This document shows positions 1 to 8,209 of a stretch of 64,000 nt of DNA, one piece after another. Below the pieces are notes generated by a model. That model searched no databases. It had not been told where the DNA came from and saw only the letters and a list, made by a program, of their open reading frames with translations. How positions within the stretch are numbered: the stretch's first letter is position 1; every line of letters begins with the position of its first letter. The stretch is from Catenuloplanes niger. GTDB lineage: Bacteria; Actinomycetota; Actinomycetes; Mycobacteriales; Micromonosporaceae. The stretch lies in NCBI RefSeq assembly GCF_031458255.1, contig NZ_JAVDYC010000001.1:9100501-9164500 (forward strand). Direction: 5' to 3'. The translations under genes and the position numbers were made by a program.

Positions 1-2
1 CC

Positions 3-317
3 CGCGACGACGTGGAGGGCGCGTTCTTCGGCCGCTACCTGGAGTTGGGCATCTTCCCGGTCTCGCCGTTCGAGACGATCGACGAGCGCGGCATCGGCCG
101 GCTGATCCGGATCGCGGCCGACGAGGGCCGCCGGACCCGGCCGGACCTGGTCGTCGGCGTGTGCGGCGAGCACGGCGGCGACCCGTCCTCGGTGCGCTTC
201 TTCCACGACGCCGGCCTCGACTACGTGTCCTGCTCGCCGTACCGGGTGCCGATCGCACGCCTCGAGGCCGGCCGTGCCGTCGTGCTCGGTGCGGCCGGCG
301 GCTCGGACAGCCGCTGA
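3..317 (+). CDS. ppdK: Pyruvate, phosphate dikinase, C-terminal fragment
   Basis: This is the last 104 codons of a gene whose start lies outside the window. The residues GVCGEHGGD followed by [19 protein letters not shown] and the end IARLEAGRA are the conserved C-terminal PEP/pyruvate-binding barrel of pyruvate phosphate dikinase, including the CGEHGGDP active-site segment. The cytoplasmic enzyme interconverts pyruvate, ATP and phosphate with PEP, AMP and pyrophosphate. A strong hairpin follows directly after the stop. Its neighbours are universal stress protein genes, a grouping seen in actinobacterial dormancy/hypoxia regulons, which fits the DosR-like palindrome found downstream. Confidence 0.9.
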   Translation, partial: RDDVEGAFFGRYLELGIFPVSPFETIDERGIGRLIRIAADEGRRTRPDLVVGVCGEHGGDPSSVRFFHDAGLDYVSCSPYRVPIARLEAGRAVVLGAAGGSDSR

Positions 318-324
318 ACACACA

Positions 325-357
325 CCGGGCGAGGGCCGCGCGCCGGCCCTCGCCCGG
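325..357 (+). terminator. Intrinsic-type terminator hairpin after ppdK
   Basis: Perfect 14-bp inverted repeat (CCGGGCGAGGGCCG and its complement) with a 5-nt loop, starting 8 bp after the ppdK stop. No clear T-run follows, as is usual in high-GC actinomycetes. Confidence 0.75.
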
Positions 358-403
358 CCGTCCCGGTGTGATCGATCCCGGGGCGCGGAACCGTGCCGCA
401 ACC

Positions 404-417
404 GGGACCTTGGTCCC
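404..417. promoter_or_regulatory. DosR/DevR-like palindrome upstream of the first USP gene
   Basis: GGGACCTTGGTCCC is a perfect palindrome matching the GGGACC-N-GGTCCC core of DosR/DevR boxes in mycobacteria and streptomycetes. It lies about 135 bp upstream of the universal stress protein start at 552. A related element lies at 1418-1432. Binding is inferred from sequence only. Confidence 0.55.
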
Positions 418-551
418 TGTCGATGCCCTCGCCGGGCGGCGACCCTGACGGTGTGACGCCCGGCAGCCGGAGGTGACCCGGCGGACTCGTCCGGGCGCCG
501 CCGAGCGCTCGCCGCCCGGCGAACGCCGCCCGCGGATCGTGAGGTGCTGTC

Positions 552-1415
552 ATGACCATCAGGACCATCGTCGTCGGATACGACGGCTCACCAGGTGCCG
601 ACGCCGCCAGGATCTGGGCACTCGACGAGGCGGAACGGACCGGCGCGGCCGTTCGGCTCTGCTTCGCCCGCGAGTGGGCCGGGCTGATGCCCGCCGCCCC
701 GTTCGTGCCCGGCACGGCCGTGCCACCGGAGGCGGAGATGGAACGCGCCGCGACGGTGCTGCTCGACGAGGCACTGCGGGAGGCGGCCAAGACCCACCCC
801 ACGGTCTGCGTCAGCACGGCGGTGCGCCACGCCGGCGCCGGTGCCGCGCTGGTGGACGAGTCCCGCGGGGCCGAGCTGCTGGTGCTCGGCGCGCACGGCC
901 ACAGCGCATTCACCCATCTCGTCCTGGGATCGGTGTCCATCCAGGTGTCCGCGCACGCGCACTGCCCGGTCGTCGTGGTGCGGGACGTCGTCGCGCACGC
1001 GGGCACGACCGCACCGATCGTCGCGGGCGTCGACGAGTCCACCGGCGCACCGGCCGTACTGGACTTCGCGTTCATCACGGCCGAGGCGCGACGCGTACCG
1101 CTGCGCGTCGTGCGCGCCTGCACCCCGGCACCCACCGCTTGGTTGCCCGCCGCCGACCTGGGCGAACCCACCGAGGACGACCGGCACCGGCTCGACGACG
1201 CGCTCCGCGGACACCGGCAGCGCTACCCGAAGGTGGCGGTGACCACCACGGTCCGGACCGGCAGCCCGGCGCGAGCGCTGCTGGAGGCGGGCCGCTCCGC
1301 ACAACTGATCGTCGTCGGCTCCCGGGGACGCGGCGGGCTGAGCGGCGCGCTGCTGGGCTCCGTCAGCCAGCAGCTACTGCACCACGCCCCGTGCGCCGTC
1401 GCCGTGGTCAGATAA
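552..1415 (+). CDS. Universal stress protein, tandem UspA domains
   Basis: A 287-residue cytoplasmic protein made of two UspA domains, roughly residues 1-145 and 150-287. Each ends in the ATP-binding G-2X-G-9X-G(S/T) signature: GAHGHSAFTHLVLGS in the first half and GSRGRGGLSGALLGS in the second. Tandem USPs bind ATP and support survival under hypoxia and dormancy in actinobacteria. The first domain opens with IVVGYDGSPGAD, the typical N-terminal strand and nucleotide loop. The ATG at 552 follows GTGAGGTGC at a workable spacing. The upstream GGGACC palindrome suggests DosR-type control. The exact client or signal cannot be read from sequence. Confidence 0.9.
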   Translation: MTIRTIVVGYDGSPGADAARIWALDEAERTGAAVRLCFAREWAGLMPAAPFVPGTAVPPEAEMERAATVLLDEALREAAKTHPTVCVSTAVRHAGAGAALVDESRGAELLVLGAHGHSAFTHLVLGSVSIQVSAHAHCPVVVVRDVVAHAGTTAPIVAGVDESTGAPAVLDFAFITAEARRVPLRVVRACTPAPTAWLPAADLGEPTEDDRHRLDDALRGHRQRYPKVAVTTTVRTGSPARALLEAGRSAQLIVVGSRGRGGLSGALLGSVSQQLLHHAPCAVAVVR

Positions 1416-1417
1416 CC

Positions 1418-1432
1418 GGGACCATCGGCCCT
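1418..1432. promoter_or_regulatory. Second DosR/DevR-like box
   Basis: GGGACCATCGGCCCT starts 2 bp after the stop of the first universal stress protein gene. It resembles the imperfect GGGACC-NNN-GGCCCT form of DosR boxes. It is about 270 bp upstream of the next USP start, far for direct activation, so its role is tentative. Confidence 0.4.
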
Positions 1433-1704
1433 GTTCGATGTTCGCCGCGCCGGCGCACGCTGCGGGTGACGCATGGGACGAGGCACGGGCCGCGCGGTGC
1501 GGTCGGCGGGAGCCGTGTCCGTACCGCGGCCCGCCGCTCGTGGTCATCGGTGTGGCCACGACGGTCACGCCGCGGTGACGCGACCACGGTGGCGCCACCA
1601 CGGCCGGTCCGCCGACAGCGCCACCCGTGGCCGCCCAGCGCCGACGTCCTCACCGGCGGACCGCGGTGGGTGCCGAGTCCGTGCCCGGAGCAGGAGGAGG
1701 AGCG

Positions 1705-2568
1705 ATGGCACCAAGGGAGATCATCGTCGGGACCGACGGCTCGGCCGGCGGCGACCGGGCGGTGCGCTGGGCCGCCCGCGAGGCGCGACTGTCCGGACGC
1801 CCGCTGCGCATTCTGACCACGGTCGACTGGAACTGGACCAGCGGCCGCTTCACCGGCGGCATCAGTCAACGCCAACTCGCCGAGGAGGCCGCCGAGACCG
1901 TCCTGGCCGACGCCCGCCTGACCGCGCACGGCATCGCGCCGGGCGTCGCCACCCGCTGCGAAGCCGCGGTCGGCGGGCCGGCGGCGGCACTGATCACGGC
2001 CGCGCGGCAGGCCGTCATGCTGGTTGTCGGCAGCCGGGGCCGGGGCGGCTTCGCCAGCCTGCTGCTCGGCTCCGTCGGCCAGCAGGCCGCCGTCCACGCG
2101 CCGTGCCCGGTCACGGTCGTCCGTGGTGAGGCGGACATGCGCGCCGGGCCCGTCACGGTTGGCGTGGATCATGGGCCGGCCGCCGCGGACACGCTGGCGA
2201 CCGCGTTCGGCCTGGCCGCCGAGCGCCGCGCCGCACTGCGCGTCATCCACGCGTACACCGAACCGGGCACGATGCGCGGCACGACCGTACCCCCGCTGAT
2301 CTTCGACCCGGAACGTACCCGGCGCGACGAACTCGCGGCACTGGAGTCGGCGCTCGCGCCGTGGCGGGAGAAGTTCCCCGGTGTGCCGGTCGAGGCCCAG
2401 GTGACCGCCGGGGACGTCCGGACCGTGCTGACCGGCGCGTCCGAGCAGGCGGAACTGCTGGTGGTCGGCGGCCGGCCCGGTCCGGCCGGCGCACTGCTCG
2501 GCTCGGTGACGCTGCGCGTGCTGCACCACGCCGCGTGCCCGGTCGTCGTGGCACACCCGCACGGCTGA
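1705..2568 (+). CDS. Universal stress protein, tandem UspA domains
   Basis: A second 287-residue tandem UspA protein, paralogous to the gene at 552. The first domain begins EIIVGTDGSAGGDRAVRWAA and closes with GSRGRGGFASLLLGSVG. The second domain has a weaker GGRPGPAGALLGSVT nucleotide motif, so ATP binding there may be reduced. The ATG at 1705 is chosen because a GGAGGAGGAG ribosome-binding site lies just upstream, and homology begins there; an earlier in-frame start at 1627 would add an unconserved 26-residue tail. It probably acts with its neighbour in stress or low-oxygen survival. Confidence 0.88.
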   Translation: MAPREIIVGTDGSAGGDRAVRWAAREARLSGRPLRILTTVDWNWTSGRFTGGISQRQLAEEAAETVLADARLTAHGIAPGVATRCEAAVGGPAAALITAARQAVMLVVGSRGRGGFASLLLGSVGQQAAVHAPCPVTVVRGEADMRAGPVTVGVDHGPAAADTLATAFGLAAERRAALRVIHAYTEPGTMRGTTVPPLIFDPERTRRDELAALESALAPWREKFPGVPVEAQVTAGDVRTVLTGASEQAELLVVGGRPGPAGALLGSVTLRVLHHAACPVVVAHPHG

Positions 2569-2619
2569 TCCGCGGCGGTCGAGGACGTCGATCCGGGGAG
2601 ACCGGCCGTGCCGCGCGGC

Positions 2620-5600
2620 TCAGGTCGTCCAGCGGCGCTCGATGGTGACCAGCGTGCCGGTGGGGGAGGGGGTGACCCGGACGTCGCCGAAGGCGTTCAT
2701 CAGGACCGCGCCGCGGCCCCGGTCCCGGGCCGGTGGGCGGGCCCGCCACGTGCCGAAGTCCTGGACCTCGATCCGGATCAGGCCGTTGCGGGCGCGGAGG
2801 CGCACCTCGACGTGCGGCCGGGTGGGCTGCTGGGCGTGCTCGACGGCGTTGTTGACCGCCTCGGTCGTGGCGATCTGCAGGTCGTAGAGCAGGTCCGGGC
2901 CGATGGTGTCCTCGGGCAGGACCGTGCGCAGGTCGTTGCGGACCGCGGCGGCGGCACCCGGCGCCAGCGGATACGTCCAGACGACGTCGGCGTCCGGCAG
3001 GTCACCGACCGGCACGGCGGCCCGGTCGTCCGGCGCGGACGTGGCCTGGACCGGTATCGCGACGGCCGACCCGCGCCCGGTCACGTCGGCGAGGCCGGCG
3101 GCCGTGGTCGCGGCGGCTTCGGTGGTACCGGCGGGCTGGGAACCGGCGGCTTCGGCGAAACCGGCAGCCTCCGGACCGTTGCCGTTCGCGGTCCCGGCGG
3201 CTCCAGCGGTCCCGGCGGCTCCAGCGGTCCCGGCGGCCTCAGGACCGGTGGCCCCCGCGCCGGTGGCCCCCGCGCCGGTGGCCCCGGTGGGACCGCCGGG
3301 TTCGGAGCCCGTCGATCCGGCGGAACCGGTGATCTCAGCGGCACCGGTCGCCGCGGCGAGTCCGGCGGTCTCGGTGCGGGGCGTCGCCGGGGGCGGCCCG
3401 GCCGGGGAGTCGGGACGCGGTCCGGTGGCCGCCGCGAGGCGGGCCAGGCGGAGGCTGTTGCGGACCCGGGCGATCAGGTCGGCCGCGGTGAACGGCTTGA
3501 CGATGTAGTCGTCCGCGCCCGCCTCGAGGCCCTCGACCCCGGACTCGTCGCCGGCGCGGGCCGACAGCATCAGGATCGGCAGGCGCTGGGTGGTCTCGTC
3601 CCGGCGCAGCGCCCGGACCAGCGCGAAACCGTCGGCGCGGGGCATCATCACGTCGGTGATCAGCAGGTCGGGCCGGTCGTCCCGGATCGACCGCAGCGCG
3701 GCCTCACCGTCGCCGGCGGTCCGCACGGACCAGCCCTGTGCGGTCAGCAGCCGGGTCAGGTAAGCCCGCATGTCGGCGTTGTCGTCCGCCACGAGGATGT
3801 GCACGGGAGGCCCACCGACGGTCGCGGCTGTCGCGGCTGTCGCGGCTGTCGCGGCTGTCGCGGCTGTCGCGGCTGTCGCGGCGGCGCCCGCACCGCCGGC
3901 AGCGGCACCGCCGGCAGCGGCAGCGTCGTTCCGGCCCGGCGCGGACCGGGTGTCGTGGTCGTCGAGCCAGCCGGTGGCCTCCCGGACCGCGGCCCGTGCC
4001 GTCGCCAGCGGTTGCGGGTCCGCCGTCCGGGGGACGTCCGTCGCGTCGACGGCCGCCCACGGCAGTGTCACGGTGAACGTGGTGCCCTTGCCGGGGGCGC
4101 TGTCCACGGCGACGTCGCCGCCCTGCAGGCGGGTCAGCTCGCGCACCAGGGCGAGACCGATGCCGGTGCCCTCGTGGCTGCGGGACCGGGCCCCGCGCAC
4201 CCGGTGGAAGCGGTCGAACAGGTGCGGGATCTCGGCCGGGTCGACGCCGATGCCGGTGTCGCTGACCGTGAGGTGGACCGCGTCGGTGCCGGCGTGCAGC
4301 GCCACCCGTATCTCGCCGACGAAGGTGAACTTGAGGGCGTTGGAGAGCAGGTTGGTGACGATCCGTTCCCAGTGCTCCGGGTCGACCGCGACCGGCCGGG
4401 GCAGCGGTGGGCAGTCGACCACGAGCCGCAGGCCGGCGCGTTCGATCGCCGCGCGGAAGACGGCGGCGAGCTCGCGGGTGACGGCGGGCAGGTCGACCCC
4501 GGCCGGGGTGGTGCGGGCGCGCCCGGCCTCCACGCTGGAGAAGGTCAGCAGGTCGTTGACCAGGGAGAGCATCCGGCCGGCGTTGCGCCACGCGGTGTCG
4601 ACGCGGTCGCGCTGGACCGGGCTGAGCGGCGCGGTGTCGTCGCCGAGCGCGTCGGCCAGCGGCCCGAGCATCAACGTCAGCGGGGTACGGAACTCGTGGC
4701 TGACGTTGGTGAAGAAGTCGGTCTTGGCCCGGTCCAGCTCGGCCAGCGCGGCGGCCCGGGCGCGTTCCTCCTGGTAGGCGCGCGCCGTGCGGACCGCGAC
4801 CGCGACCTGCTGTCCGAGCAGCGCGTAGAACGACCGGTACGTGTCGTCGAGCGCGCGGCTGGGGCTGACGCCGGCGAGCAGCACGCCGACCGGCTCGCCG
4901 GGCCCGGCCGACGGCAGCGGCTGCGCCAACGTGACCTGCACCGGGTCGCCCCACGGCCCGGCGGGGACGGTGATCCGGTCGCCGACCTCGGTCACCTGGA
5001 CCGTGCCGGTCGAGGCTGCCGCCCGTACCCCCCAATGATCTTGTTGGTGGATCTCGGCCGGCAGTGACCGGGCGGCGGCACCGGTCGTCGCGACCCGGCG
5101 CAGGATCTCGCCCTCGCGCAGGTAGACGGCGGCGAACGGCACGTCGAGCGGGTGCTCGCCGATCACGTCGCAGAGGCCGGCGCAGGTCCGTGCGACGTCG
5201 TCGAGGGCGGCGCCGGCCGGCACCGAGAGCTCGCGCAGCAGGCGGAGCCGGCGTTCGCCGACGACCTGTTCGGTGACCTCGCTGCACACCGTCAGCACGC
5301 CGACCGTGACGCCGTCGTCGTCGCGGGCCGGCGCGTGCGAGACGCTGAAGTACGCCTCCTCGCGGTAGCCGGACCGGTTGAGCAGCAGTTGCAGCGCCGG
5401 GACCCAGCTGGCGACGCCGGTGGCCATCGCGTCGCTGATCAGCGGCGCCAGCACGTCCCAGCCCTCGGCGAGGGTGATCCGCACGTCCAGGCCGAGCGCG
5501 GCCGGGTGCCGGTCGCCGATCAGCGCGGAGTAGGCGTCGTTGTAGAGCTGGGTGAAGTCCGGGCCCCAGAGCAGCAGCATCGGGTACCGCGAGGACAGCA

Positions 5601-5727
5601 CGATCCGCACCGCCGCGCGCAGGCTCTGCGGCCAGCCGGACACCGGACCGAGGTCGGTGCGCGCCCAGTCGAGGGCAGCCATCAGCCGCCCGGTCTCGCC
5701 GCCCGAGGCGAAGAGATCGCCGGTCAC
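2620..5727 (-). CDS. Hybrid sensor histidine kinase with receiver and C-terminal RsbW-like ATPase
   Basis: A 1035-residue soluble signalling protein with no membrane segment. Order: PAS-like region (about 20-160), GAF region (about 170-320), HisKA with phospho-acceptor His near residue 344 in NVSHEFRTPL, HATPase with NLLSNALKF, an Ala/Thr linker, a receiver with ILVADDNADM and phospho-acceptor Asp near 692 in LLITDVMMP, a long Ala/Gly/Thr-rich linker, then a second HATPase domain (about 895-1030) with TTEAVNNAVEHA, as in RsbW/SpoIIAB-type anti-sigma kinases. The final domain suggests a link to a sigma-factor partner switch. Both linkers are built from 9-bp direct repeats. It is transcribed convergently with the USP genes. 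The signal is unknown. Confidence 0.9.
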   Translation of the reverse strand: MTGDLFASGGETGRLMAALDWARTDLGPVSGWPQSLRAAVRIVLSSRYPMLLLWGPDFTQLYNDAYSALIGDRHPAALGLDVRITLAEGWDVLAPLISDAMATGVASWVPALQLLLNRSGYREEAYFSVSHAPARDDDGVTVGVLTVCSEVTEQVVGERRLRLLRELSVPAGAALDDVARTCAGLCDVIGEHPLDVPFAAVYLREGEILRRVATTGAAARSLPAEIHQQDHWGVRAAASTGTVQVTEVGDRITVPAGPWGDPVQVTLAQPLPSAGPGEPVGVLLAGVSPSRALDDTYRSFYALLGQQVAVAVRTARAYQEERARAAALAELDRAKTDFFTNVSHEFRTPLTLMLGPLADALGDDTAPLSPVQRDRVDTAWRNAGRMLSLVNDLLTFSSVEAGRARTTPAGVDLPAVTRELAAVFRAAIERAGLRLVVDCPPLPRPVAVDPEHWERIVTNLLSNALKFTFVGEIRVALHAGTDAVHLTVSDTGIGVDPAEIPHLFDRFHRVRGARSRSHEGTGIGLALVRELTRLQGGDVAVDSAPGKGTTFTVTLPWAAVDATDVPRTADPQPLATARAAVREATGWLDDHDTRSAPGRNDAAAAGGAAAGGAGAAATAATAATAATAATAATAATVGGPPVHILVADDNADMRAYLTRLLTAQGWSVRTAGDGEAALRSIRDDRPDLLITDVMMPRADGFALVRALRRDETTQRLPILMLSARAGDESGVEGLEAGADDYIVKPFTAADLIARVRNSLRLARLAAATGPRPDSPAGPPPATPRTETAGLAAATGAAEITGSAGSTGSEPGGPTGATGAGATGAGATGPEAAGTAGAAGTAGAAGTANGNGPEAAGFAEAAGSQPAGTTEAAATTAAGLADVTGRGSAVAIPVQATSAPDDRAAVPVGDLPDADVVWTYPLAPGAAAAVRNDLRTVLPEDTIGPDLLYDLQIATTEAVNNAVEHAQQPTRPHVEVRLRARNGLIRIEVQDFGTWRARPPARDRGRGAVLMNAFGDVRVTPSPTGTLVTIERRWTT
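3821..3883. repeat. 9-bp tandem array inside the kinase linker
   Basis: Nearly seven copies of GTCGCGGCT. On the minus strand they encode an Ala-Ala-Thr tripeptide array between the first HATPase and the receiver domain. The unit is a multiple of three, so copy-number change would stay in frame and only alter linker length. Confidence 0.9.
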
Positions 5728-6381
5728 CGGTTACCCCCTGTTCTGGCCGGTGGTGTCATACCCGGCCAGCCGACTTTCGCACATCTTCCGGTGCGTTCGC
5801 GGCGAGGGCCTCCCTCCGGCGTGGGCGGCGGCCGGTCCCGCCGCGGCCCGGAATGATCGAATGCGGGCGTACGCGTAACTCCCGACCGGCCCGACCGCAC
5901 TGCCCCGCTGCGGAAACGGTCCCGTTGCGGAAACGGCGGCCGCGCCGGTCGCGACGGTGTGGAGTGCGTCGCGCAGAACGCCGCGGAGCGAGGGCGGAGG
6001 CACCAGCGGTGCGGTGGGATCCCGGCCCGGCGGAGGGCGCGACGTCGCGGAGTCGGTGCCGGACGTGCGCGCCGTCGACGCGGGGCCGGTGCTCCGGCCG
6101 ACGTGGCGCCCGTGCGCACCGTGGCAGGTCGGCCGTGTGGCCGACGTCTGCGTCCCGGCTCAGGTGCGGCCGGCGGCGGTCGGCGTGATCACCGGCGGGC
6201 CACCGGGGCTGATCCGGTCATCGTGGGTTCCGGCGGCGGCGGTCGGCGTCCGTCCGGCCTTCGCCGGGCGTGCCGCCGCCGGCCGGGTCACCGGCGGCAC
6301 GGTGCTCGCCTGATCCGGTGACGCGCGGTGGCGAGGGCCGCCGGGTGGCCGGTGACCCTCGCCTCTGTCGTGTCGATCGCG
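5728..6381. other. 654-bp intergenic stretch without a supported gene
   Basis: Open frames occur on both strands but none shows a conserved motif, ribosome-binding site or domain-like composition. It holds the upstream region of the hybrid kinase and, at its right end, the terminator of the DUF4360 gene. Confidence 0.6.
6330..6363 (-). terminator. Hairpin after the minus-strand DUF4360 gene
   Basis: GGCGAGGG and CCCTCGCC form an 8-bp outer stem about 20 bp beyond the stop codon on the minus strand. A moderate candidate. Confidence 0.45.
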
Positions 6382-7026
6382 TTACCGGCAGCGCTGCCAT
6401 GCGAAGTGGTAGGTGGTGGAGATGCTGCCGTCGGTGGAGTCCATGGTGACGAAGCTCGCCGCCGTCGAGGTGCCCTTCGAGACCCTCAGCTCGGTGTTGA
6501 TGTTGAGGTTGCGCAGTTCACCGCAGGGGTGCCAGACGACCGCGGCGATCGGGACCTCGTCGCTGGCGATCCAGTTGTCGTCGAGCGGCGCCGCGATGGC
6601 GTGGTTGATGTAGGTGCTCTGGGTCATGCCCTGGAAGTAGTAGTTGGCCCGCTGGGAGGCGACGGCCCCGGTCTGGAGCAGCCCGTATCCGCGGTAGTCG
6701 ACCTTGGTGATCGCGAAGGTGAAGCCCTGAGGTACGTGCACCAGCACGTTGAGCTGGCAGTTCTTGCGGCCCTCGGTGGTGGCGATGCCCGGGCCCGCCT
6801 GAGCCAGGTAGTCGCTGTAGATCGCGGTGAAGGCGGTGTTGTCCGGTGAGACGGCGACGGCCGCCGAGCCGGGCCGGCAGCCGGAACCGGCCATCGCCAC
6901 GAGATCGATGACGATGTGGTCGGTGGGCGGATCGTCCAGGATGTTTCCGGCGGACGCGGGTGAGCCCGCGATCAGCGAGGCGGCGATCAGCGCCAGTACG
7001 GTTCCGGCTTGCAGCAGTTTACGCAT
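6382..7026 (-). CDS. Secreted DUF4360 family protein
   Basis: A 214-residue secreted protein. The first 27 residues (MRKLLQ, hydrophobic core, ASA) are a Sec signal peptide. The mature part carries family hallmarks: AGSGCRPGSAAV, RKNCQLNV, VPQGFTFAI, VDYRGYGLL and LNINTELRV, with four conserved cysteines likely forming disulfides. DUF4360 proteins occur in actinomycetes and fungi and have no established function. The ATG at 7026 is preceded by GGAGGGAG at good spacing. A longer reading from a TTG at 7191 is rejected because it would bury the signal peptide. A paralogue diverges at 7489. Confidence 0.85.
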   Translation of the reverse strand: MRKLLQAGTVLALIAASLIAGSPASAGNILDDPPTDHIVIDLVAMAGSGCRPGSAAVAVSPDNTAFTAIYSDYLAQAGPGIATTEGRKNCQLNVLVHVPQGFTFAITKVDYRGYGLLQTGAVASQRANYYFQGMTQSTYINHAIAAPLDDNWIASDEVPIAAVVWHPCGELRNLNINTELRVSKGTSTAASFVTMDSTDGSISTTYHFAWQRCR

Positions 7027-7068
7027 GGAACTCCCTCCGTTGTGAACGACAGTGCGCGCGCCGGGACA

Positions 7069-7097
7069 ACGGTAAAGGCGACATAGATGCACGTCAA
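7069..7097 (-). promoter_or_regulatory. Predicted promoter of the minus-strand DUF4360 gene
   Basis: On the minus strand TTGACG (7092-7097) is followed after 17 bp by TACCGT (7069-7074), a good primary-sigma -35/-10 pair. Predicted start near 7062 gives a leader of about 35 nt. Confidence 0.55.
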
Positions 7098-7155
7098 TGT
7101 TTGAACTCTGGTCGCATTGTGCAGTAAATGGATGGCGACGCCGACGTGGGGCGAA

Positions 7156-7191
7156 TTGGTATACCAAAAGGCGGGTTAATTGGTATACCAA
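7156..7191. promoter_or_regulatory. Twin TTGGTATACCAA palindromes
   Basis: Two perfect copies of the 12-bp palindrome TTGGTATACCAA at 7156-7167 and 7180-7191, 24 bp centre to centre. They lie in the AT-richer spacer between the divergent DUF4360 genes. The TGGTATACCA core resembles operators of FadR/NanR-type GntR regulators. The spacing puts both on nearly the same DNA face, suggesting cooperative dimers. No such regulator is adjacent. Confidence 0.6.
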
Positions 7192-7488
7192 TCACCTCGT
7201 AAGGTATCGGCAAGGGGTGCCGCCGGTCGCTTCCAAAAGGGCGCAAACGACCGTTTATCGCACTTGGGACTGCGATATGGATCGATTTCATGGCTTTCGT
7301 CAACATCGATTATCGCCAATGCTTGTGCCGAGGGTGCCGTCCGGCATACATTCTCTAGCGGCAACCGGCCGGAGCGGTGACGTTCCCCATCATATGAATC
7401 TTGACGGGGCGGCGCGAGGGGGCCGGATTGGCGATGAGGCATCCGCGAGGCACCGGTTGATTTTGTAACCATAACGGGAAGGAATGCA

Positions 7489-8142
7489 ATGAGAAGAAAC
7501 CCCGCCGGCGCGAGATACGCGGTTCTCGCCGCAACACTCGGTACGGTTCTGGCCCTGCCGCTGTCCGCACCGGCGCACGCGGACGACGCGACCGCGGACG
7601 CGGTCCCGGACGGAAACGTCACGGTCGAGGTGCTGGCCGCCAGTGGCTCCGGCTGCCCGCCCGGCTCCGCCTCGGTGATCACCAAGTCCGACAAGTCCGG
7701 TTTCCGGATCAGGTACTACGACTTCGTGGCCTACGCGGGTGGCGGCGCCGCCGTGGCGGAGCGTCGCAAGAACTGCCAGATCGGCGTCCTGATCACGGTG
7801 CCGGCGGGGTGGACCTTCGCGATCGCCGAGGCGGAGTACCGCGGCCGGGCCCGGCTCCACCCCGGCGCGACGGGTCTGCAGCGCACGAACTACTACTGGC
7901 AGGGGTCGTCCGAGAACAGCGGCACCGAGCAGACCTTCACCGGCCCGCTCGGCGGCTACTGGTCGACGAGGGACGTGGCCCCGGTGCTGATCTACACGCC
8001 CTGCACGGCGCAGCGCGTCCTGAACATCAACACCGAGCTGCGCGTGGACGCCGGCGGATCGGCCGGCACCAGCAGCATGTCGATGAACTCGAGCGAGGGC
8101 GACGTCGACACCCTGTTCAACTTCAGCTGGACGCGGTGCTGA
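7489..8142 (+). CDS. Secreted DUF4360 family protein, divergent paralogue
   Basis: A 217-residue secreted protein with a signal peptide of about 32 residues ending SAPAHA before DDAT. It shares the family pattern with the gene at 6382: ASGSGCPPGSASV, RKNCQIGV, VPAGWTFAI, EYRGRARL and LNINTELRV, plus a C-terminal SWTRC where the paralogue has WQRCR. The ATG follows GGGAAGGA at good spacing. The pair is arranged head to head across a 462-bp spacer carrying twin palindromes, which suggests co-regulation of two secreted variants. Function is unknown; the conserved cysteines and size suggest a disulfide-stabilised extracellular beta protein. Confidence 0.87.
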   Translation: MRRNPAGARYAVLAATLGTVLALPLSAPAHADDATADAVPDGNVTVEVLAASGSGCPPGSASVITKSDKSGFRIRYYDFVAYAGGGAAVAERRKNCQIGVLITVPAGWTFAIAEAEYRGRARLHPGATGLQRTNYYWQGSSENSGTEQTFTGPLGGYWSTRDVAPVLIYTPCTAQRVLNINTELRVDAGGSAGTSSMSMNSSEGDVDTLFNFSWTRC

Positions 8143-8172
8143 GGCCGTACCCACGTCGGTTCGTCCCCGCTC

Positions 8173-8198
8173 GCGGAGGGCTCCACGGAGCCCTCCGC
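8173..8198. terminator. Bidirectional terminator between convergent genes
   Basis: Perfect 12-bp inverted repeat GCGGAGGGCTCC / GGAGCCCTCCGC with almost no loop, between the ends of the DUF4360 gene and the deazaflavin reductase gene. Confidence 0.8.
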
Positions 8199-8209
8199 GT
8201 CGCCGGGTG

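Noticed and set aside
2608-5067. 819-codon plus-strand open frame opposite the hybrid kinase
   Set aside because: Composition is Gly/Arg/Val-rich with no domain, and the minus strand encodes clear kinase, receiver and ATPase motifs. It is a high-GC antisense shadow.
5957-6313. 118-codon plus-strand open frame in the 5.7-6.4 kb gap
   Set aside because: No conserved motif, no ribosome-binding site and Arg/Val/Gly-rich shadow-like composition.
7094-7306. Short minus-strand open frame with IGIPINPPFGIPI repeats
   Set aside because: The repeat is only the translation of the twin TTGGTATACCAA palindromes; there is no start or homology.
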